From Oceanispirochaeta sp. (lineage in GTDB: Bacteria > Spirochaetota > Spirochaetia > DSM-2461), in NCBI RefSeq assembly GCF_027859075.1, contig NZ_JAQIBL010000094.1, positions 1-54,642 of the forward strand: a stretch of DNA of 54,642 nt, in the 5' to 3' direction. The position numbers and the translations under genes are program-made. The notes beneath the pieces are model-generated. The model searched no databases and was not told where the DNA came from. It saw only the letters and a program-made list of their open reading frames with translations. The stretch's first letter is position 1. Every line of letters begins with the position of its first letter. Shown piece after piece: positions 52,213-54,642 of the stretch.

Positions 52213-52228
52213 TGGCACAAGTCCTGCA
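52213..52228 (+). promoter_or_regulatory. Sigma-54 promoter of amtB-PII
   Basis: TGGCACAAGTCCTGCA has the GG and GC elements at the exact -24/-12 spacing; only one base (C for T before TGC) departs from the consensus. It lies 40 bases upstream of the amtB ATG. Confidence 0.8.
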
Positions 52229-52268
52229 ATAGAGATTGTCAGAACACAAAACAGGAGAGGTATCCTAA

Positions 52269-53579
52269 ATGAAAAAGAACAGGAAGATTCTAATCTTCAC
52301 AATTCTGGCATTATTACTCAGCGTCAGCGTCCATGCTGATGAACTTACAGACACCCTGGATCTTTATTCAGCAGCATTTGACGCCATCTGGCTTCTCATT
52401 AGCGGGGCATTGGTATTCTTTATGCAGGCTGGATTCGCCATGGTTGAAACAGGGCTTACAAGAGCCAAAAACGCAGGCAATATCATCATGAAAAACCTGA
52501 TGGACTTTTCTGCAGGTGCCATTCTTTACTGGGCCGTCGGTTGGGGACTCATGTATGGAGAGTCTTTTAACGGGCTTTTTGGAACTTCAGACTTTTTTCT
52601 AGCCAGCGGCGATACAATGAACTGGTTCTTTCAGGTTGTGTTTGCAGCAACAGCCGCCACCATTGTTTCCGGAGCCATGGCAGAAAGAACAAAGTTTTCT
52701 TCCTACCTGATCTACAGTGTTGTCATATCCGGTTTGATTTACCCCATATCAGGTCACTGGATATGGAACGGCGGCTGGTTAAGTGCCATGGGTTTTCATG
52801 ACTTTGCCGGTTCAACCGTAGTTCACTCAGTTGGTGCCTGGGCAGCTCTGATGGGTGCCATCACCCTCGGTCCAAGAATCGGAAAATATGTCAAGGTAGA
52901 CGGAAAGATCAGTGTCAAAGCCATCATGGGTCACAACATGCCCCTGGCAGCCCTGGGTGTTTTCATCCTGTGGTTCGGCTGGTACGGTTTCAATGCAGGA
53001 TCTACCCTGTCCGGTACCGATTTGAGCATGACAGATGTAGCCGTAACAACGACCCTTTCTGCAGCAGCTGGTGCCATCACAGCGATGTTTACAACCTGGA
53101 TCATCAGCGGCAAACCCGATGTATCCATGTCACTCAATGGTGCTCTGGCTGGACTGGTTGGTATTACTGCCCCCTGTTGGGTTGTCAGCCCCGGTGCTGC
53201 AATAATCATAGGTCTGGTTTCCGGTATACTGGTAGTCGCATCTGTTGAGTTTATCGACAAGAAACTGCACATTGACGATCCTGTCGGTGCCATTTCCGTA
53301 CACGGTGTATGCGGTGCGTGGGGAACCCTGGCAGTTGGTATCTTCGGAGACATCGAAATGATCGGTTCCGGACTGACCAGGGGCGGACAAATCGGTGTAC
53401 AGGCTCTTGGTGTGGTAGCCGTATTCCTATGGGTTACCATTACTTCAGGACTTCTGTTCTTCATTATTAAAAAGACTATAGGCTTGAGAGTCAGTGCTGA
53501 AGAGGAATTGAAGGGATTGGATATAGCAGAACACGGAACCGAATCCTATGCGGGATTCCAGATTTTCCAGAATATCTAA
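52269..53579 (+). CDS. amtB: Ammonium transporter AmtB
   Basis: The 436-residue protein has a cleavable signal peptide (ending VHA), eleven membrane segments and the Amt signatures GALVFFMQAGFAMVETG, SGHWIWNGGWL, DFAGSTVVHSVGAWAALMG and the late SVHGVCGAWGT with pore histidines. It conducts ammonium into the cell. AGGAGAGG precedes the ATG. It is co-transcribed with the PII gene 24 bases downstream, the usual amtB-glnK pairing, from a sigma-54 promoter. Confidence 0.97.
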   Translation: MKKNRKILIFTILALLLSVSVHADELTDTLDLYSAAFDAIWLLISGALVFFMQAGFAMVETGLTRAKNAGNIIMKNLMDFSAGAILYWAVGWGLMYGESFNGLFGTSDFFLASGDTMNWFFQVVFAATAATIVSGAMAERTKFSSYLIYSVVISGLIYPISGHWIWNGGWLSAMGFHDFAGSTVVHSVGAWAALMGAITLGPRIGKYVKVDGKISVKAIMGHNMPLAALGVFILWFGWYGFNAGSTLSGTDLSMTDVAVTTTLSAAAGAITAMFTTWIISGKPDVSMSLNGALAGLVGITAPCWVVSPGAAIIIGLVSGILVVASVEFIDKKLHIDDPVGAISVHGVCGAWGTLAVGIFGDIEMIGSGLTRGGQIGVQALGVVAVFLWVTITSGLLFFIIKKTIGLRVSAEEELKGLDIAEHGTESYAGFQIFQNI

Positions 53580-53603
53580 AGCTAAGGACAGGAGGCCATA
53601 CAT

Positions 53604-53945
53604 ATGAAATTGATAGTCGCATATATTCAGCCTGAAAAACTGAATGCAGTAAAACAGGAATTATTCAAAGATGAAATCCACAAGATTTCAGTGACAAACG
53701 CCATGGGATGCGGGCAGCAGATGGGTTACACTGAAACCTACCGTGGTGTCGATATGGAAGTGAACCTGCTCAAAAAGGTCCGTATTGAAATCGCAGTAAC
53801 AACTGCCTTCGTACAGCCCACAATTGATGCCATCATCCGTGGTGCCAGAACAGGAGAGATCGGCGATGGAAAGATTTTTATCCTTCCCATCGAAGAAGCC
53901 ATCCGTATCAGAAGCGGAGAAAAAGGGGACGCCGCCATCGGCTGA
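53604..53945 (+). CDS. Nitrogen regulatory protein PII (GlnB/GlnK family)
   Basis: The 113-residue protein has the PII fold with the T-loop (GYTETYRGVDMEVNLLKKV), the B-loop (TGEIGDGKIF) and a C-loop with RIRSGE. At position 51, the tyrosine uridylylated in proteobacterial PII, there is Met. It is therefore probably not controlled by GlnD-type uridylylation, but only by ATP/ADP and 2-oxoglutarate. Its location after amtB suggests a GlnK role: plugging AmtB when ammonium is high. AGGAGG precedes the ATG. Confidence 0.95.
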   Translation: MKLIVAYIQPEKLNAVKQELFKDEIHKISVTNAMGCGQQMGYTETYRGVDMEVNLLKKVRIEIAVTTAFVQPTIDAIIRGARTGEIGDGKIFILPIEEAIRIRSGEKGDAAIG

Positions 53946-53973
53946 TCCCAGCTCTATCCTTTGATTTAACACC

Positions 53974-54001
53974 AGACCCGGCTGACCGCCGGGTCTTTTT
54001 A
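53974..54001 (+). terminator. Terminator of amtB-PII
   Basis: AGACCCGGC and GCCGGGTCT form a nine-base-pair stem with a short loop, followed by TTTTAT. Confidence 0.92.
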
Positions 54002-54067
54002 TTTGTAAACTGATATTAGATTATGCAATTCGGATAACACATAGAAATGCTGTTATTATGAAATTCA

Positions 54068-54469
54068 TTATAATGGACTACGTACCCTGATCTGCCTCAT
54101 TTGCGCTACATGGAGATATACCATTGTCGTCTGCACATTACTGTGGCCCAGAAGTTCTTTAATACTTTTCACATCCACTCCAGCCTCCAGAAGATGGGTT
54201 GCTAAGGAATGGCGCAGGCAGTGGCATGTTATGCGTCCTGAAAGACCTGCTTTTAAGACAGCATAGGATTGTTTTACAGTAGCCGGATGTTGCTCCCACC
54301 GTATCAGAAAATCCAGGATTCTTTTTCCAGGTTCAATGTCAGAATGCTTCCTGGAATAATCTATATAGAGTTCCAATATCCTAGTATAACTCTTAATAGT
54401 CCTGGGACTGTAATTTCTTATCTTCATTGCCGTTACAAACTGATTGACCAGCGAATGTTCATTACTCAT
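54068..54469 (-). pseudogene. Internally deleted tyrosine recombinase (phage integrase family)
   Basis: The 133-residue frame starts with a core-binding (SAM-like) domain ([25 protein letters not shown]) and then jumps at about residue 75 to the end of the catalytic domain. [39 protein letters not shown] holds the second Arg-His, the LGH histidine and the catalytic tyrosine. The first catalytic Arg and the beta-hairpin Lys region (about 130 residues) are missing although the frame is intact. It cannot be an active recombinase. It marks an old mobile element at the window edge. In the 54470-54642 tail I see no gene. Confidence 0.8.
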
Positions 54470-54642
54470 AGGCTAACACTCCCTGGCTGTTATTACGCAA
54501 TTCCTTAATCCAGGAATTCAAACACAAGCTTTGACTTCAGCCCCAGGAACTGATAACATCAATAATAAAACGAAATTCACATAAAAGAAGTTAGATGCAA
54601 TACACCGAAAAACATTATTCAAAAAAGGGGACAGTTTAAATG

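Noticed and set aside
54600-54642. The terminal GGGGACAGTTTAAATG as an insertion-sequence end
   Set aside because: The window stops there, and no inverted repeat partner or transposase can be seen.

Overview
The window most likely comes from a free-living, moderate-GC spirochaete. I infer this from several protein types: ABC sugar-binding proteins with the AAGQQ-type mature end common in that group, spirochaete-type secreted proteins, the S21 sequence, a histone-fold protein of the kind known from Bdellovibrio and Leptospira, a methyl-accepting chemotaxis protein and many lipoproteins. The species cannot be told from the sequence alone. I saw no rRNA, tRNA or CRISPR array.

Layout. (1) 1-11.1 kb, minus strand: an alpha-galactoside/polyol catabolic locus. 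It holds a GntR/LacI-hybrid regulator, an alpha-galactosidase of family GH4, a sugar ABC importer without its ATPase, a LacI regulator, an FGGY kinase, a GatD-like dehydrogenase and a GatZ-like protein. Three promoters can be read, two of them sharing an almost identical promoter-operator block. (2) 11.2-12.65 kb: a secreted unknown protein, SlyX, and the deleted remnant of a hydroxyacid dehydrogenase followed by 11-bp TGATCA repeats. (3) 12.65-23.2 kb: a molybdenum hydroxylase operon (FAD, 2Fe-2S and Mo subunits) and two tandem GntR regulators, divergent from two TIM-barrel isomerases and a tripartite tricarboxylate transporter (TctC-B-A). Two TTGTATACAA palindromes lie between the divergent promoters. 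(4) 23.3-28.1 kb: a lipid kinase that appears to start with CTG, an envelope operon led by a lipoprotein with an apparently circularly permuted vWA domain, a bacterial histone, and a DUF4105/Lnb-type protein. (5) 28.1-40.8 kb: housekeeping genes (M16 protease, inactive rhodanese, S21 with an apparent AUC start, LytM peptidase, RecJ, pyrimidine nucleoside phosphorylase, RecO, Lon, a pRiA4b-type protein). (6) 41-45.4 kb: an M20 peptidase with a YfcC carrier, a conserved unknown and a tocopherol-cyclase-like protein. (7) 45.6-54 kb: a chemotaxis receptor; a BirA-BioY-EcfA-EcfT biotin uptake operon with a BirA operator across its start codon; and a NifA-like activator next to an amtB-PII pair with a sigma-54 promoter. 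The window ends with an internally deleted tyrosine recombinase.

How the genes work together. Regions 1 and 3 are two self-contained uptake-and-catabolism modules. Each carries its own regulators, readable operators, and RNA hairpins next to the binding-protein gene. Region 7 is a nutrient-sensing block for biotin and ammonium. The most notable items are the histone, the AUC-started rpsU, the permuted vWA lipoprotein, the degenerate BirA with its own operator, and the shared promoter-operator block of region 1.
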